From contig FR899653.1 of assembly GCA_000437275.1 (NCBI GenBank), positions 1 to 15,224 of the forward strand: a stretch of DNA of 15,224 nt. Reading direction: 5' to 3'. Positions 14,044-15,224 of this stretch are shown here, piece after piece. Within the stretch, counting starts at the first letter, position 1, and the number at the start of each line of letters is the position of its first letter. This DNA comes from Clostridium sp. CAG:411. Lineage in GTDB: Bacteria; Bacillota; Clostridia; Lachnospirales; Lachnospiraceae. The translations under genes and the position numbers were made by a program. A model generated the notes under the pieces. That model had not been told where the DNA came from and made no database searches. It saw nothing but the letters and a program-made list of their open reading frames with translations.

Positions 14044-15224
14044 CTACCGTTTTTCACTTGTGGGAAGACTGACACGACAGAAGTTGCGAAGCAATGCTTT
14101 CCAATGGAAAGGAATAAATGGATAGATATAACTTTTACCCGAAATCGTTTTGTTACGGCATATTAAAACAATTACAAAAATAATTCCCGCAATATAACCA
14201 TAAATTCCTGCAATCTGCACTAATAGAATTAGGATAATACGCATAAATTTCAGAGCATAGCCCAGTTCAAAGCTTGCCTGTGAATAGGTGGCAATGGCTA
14301 CAAATGCCATATAAAGCATACACTCCGCATTAAACCAACCGGAACTTACCGTAAAGTCGCCCAAAACAATACCTGCAACGACACTTAGAGGGGTACTTAG
14401 CATACTTGGTGTGTTTAAGGCTGCCAGTCGCAAACCGTCAATGGCAAACTCTAAGATTAAAAATTGAATAAAGGCAGGTACATAGACGGTTTCGGCAAAA
14501 TTGATAAATTCCAGCCGAGGTGGAATCCATTGTGGATGGTTCATCAATAATAAGAAAGTAGGAATTAACAGCAGTGCTACAATATTTATAATAAAACGGG
14601 ATAGACGCAGGTAAGTACCTGTGACGGGAGGAAAGTAGTAATCATCTGCTTCCTCGATAATGTCAAAAATGGAAGTTGGAATAATCATTGCTGCGGGAGA
14701 ATTATCCACTAATATAACAATATTTCCTTCTAAAATTGCGGCTGCGGCAGTATCCGGACGTTCGGAAAACTTAAACTTTGGAAAGGGATTGATCCAGGGA
14801 CGATGATAAAGGCATTCTGCCAGACTTTCCTGATTCATTGTCAGGGAATCAATTTTAATATTCTTTATTCGTTTTCGTAAATCCTTTAACATTGCCTCAT
14901 CCACACGACCTTTATAGTAACTGATCACAACATCTGTTTTGGAGATTTCACCCACAGTAAAAATTTCCATTGTCAGGTTTGGGTTTCGAATACGACGGCG
15001 AATTAAGGCAGTATTAAATACTAATGTTTCTACAAAACCATCTCTGGAACCACGCATGACTTTATCTTTTTCTGGTTCATCTACACTTCTGGCGGGGTAG
15101 GCACGGCAGTCAATGGAAATTGCCTGTTCAAATCCATCCATTAAGAGAATTGTCATACCAGATAATAAAGCGGTTGAAATGGCATCTATTTCATCTTGTA
15201 GAGATACGTCCGCATAGGGAAAGA
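14044..15224 (-). CDS. spoVAF: SpoVAF, spore germination protein of the GerA family (5' end beyond window)
   Basis: The frame is open to the window edge; the residues before the first internal Met (ALLSG MTILLMDG) continue the family alignment, so the gene is cut by the window, not started at 15156. About 392 residues are visible of an expected near 490. The N-terminal cytoplasmic GerA domain includes DCRAYPARSVDEPEKDKVMRG, SRDGFVETLVFNTALIRRRIR, and LEGNIVILVDNSPAAMI. A membrane domain follows with about five spans from LRLSRFIINIVALLLIPTFLL to the ending YPFIPFHWKALLRNFCR. These match SpoVAF better than the GerAA-type receptors: the YPARSV(D)EP wording, the NTALIRRRIR motif and the PFIPF end. 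SpoVAF acts in the inner spore membrane and has been described as part of an ion channel that amplifies germination signals. No spoVA partner is visible in the window because the 5' side is missing. Confidence 0.85.
   Translation of the reverse strand, partial: FPYADVSLQDEIDAISTALLSGMTILLMDGFEQAISIDCRAYPARSVDEPEKDKVMRGSRDGFVETLVFNTALIRRRIRNPNLTMEIFTVGEISKTDVVISYYKGRVDEAMLKDLRKRIKNIKIDSLTMNQESLAECLYHRPWINPFPKFKFSERPDTAAAAILEGNIVILVDNSPAAMIIPTSIFDIIEEADDYYFPPVTGTYLRLSRFIINIVALLLIPTFLLLMNHPQWIPPRLEFINFAETVYVPAFIQFLILEFAIDGLRLAALNTPSMLSTPLSVVAGIVLGDFTVSSGWFNAECMLYMAFVAIATYSQASFELGYALKFMRIILILLVQIAGIYGYIAGIIFVIVLICRNKTISGKSYIYPFIPFHWKALLRNFCRVSLPTSEKR

Noticed and set aside
13842..14075. Upstream in-frame extension of the membrane protein (78 more residues, starting inside spoVAF)
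   Set aside because: The strong GAGGGGG site sits just before 13835, and the extension would translate the palindromic element and give a Cys/Asn-rich, non-protein-like N-terminus.

Overview
The window reads as chromosomal DNA from a low-GC, spore-forming anaerobic Firmicute, most likely a Lachnospiraceae-type Clostridium relative. This rests on A/T-rich codon use, strong AGGAGG ribosome binding sites, a spore-cortex deacetylase at one end and a SpoVAF-type germination protein at the other. No rRNA, tRNA, CRISPR array, transposase or phage gene was seen. The assignment is inference from gene content, not from a database match.

Layout. (1) 59-1243 (+): a secreted PdaA-like polysaccharide deacetylase ending at a terminator. 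(2) 1359-5003 (+): a probable operon of a KdpD-type sensor kinase (DUF4118-like membrane domain, no Kdp N-terminal domains), an overlapping OmpR/KdpE-type response regulator, a Na+/phosphate cotransporter-like protein with a C-terminal PhoU domain, and a 42-residue single-span membrane protein. (3) A two-way terminator at 5052-5091 separates these from a convergent (-) strand cassette. (4) 10277 down to 5098 (-): a small secreted protein of unknown function, a lipoprotein with a Cys/His cluster, a 785-residue ABC-2 type permease made of two homologous halves, and its ATPase. A near-consensus promoter (TTGACA, 17 nt, TAAAAT) lies upstream. The first two junctions contain strong RNA-structure candidates, including two interleaved perfect inverted repeats with the topology of an H-type pseudoknot just upstream of the permease. 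(5) 10732-11472 (+): a Zn-containing sirtuin (NAD-dependent deacylase) with an extended -10 promoter. (6) 12635 to 11685 (-): a DEDDh 3'-5' exonuclease with a C-terminal zinc-ribbon-like segment, convergent with the sirtuin across a long inverted repeat. (7) 13835 to 12852 (-): a two-span membrane protein with a coiled coil, an acidic repeat region and a short conserved-looking C-terminal peptide. (8) 15224 to 14044 (-): the 3' part of spoVAF, running off the window.

How the genes fit together. The deacetylase and SpoVAF concern spore cortex maturation and germination. The two-component system probably controls the adjacent ion/phosphate transporter, judged only from operon order. The four-gene secreted protein/lipoprotein/ABC cassette is the best candidate for an undescribed system. 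It looks like an export or envelope-sensing/resistance module, but its substrate cannot be read from the sequence.
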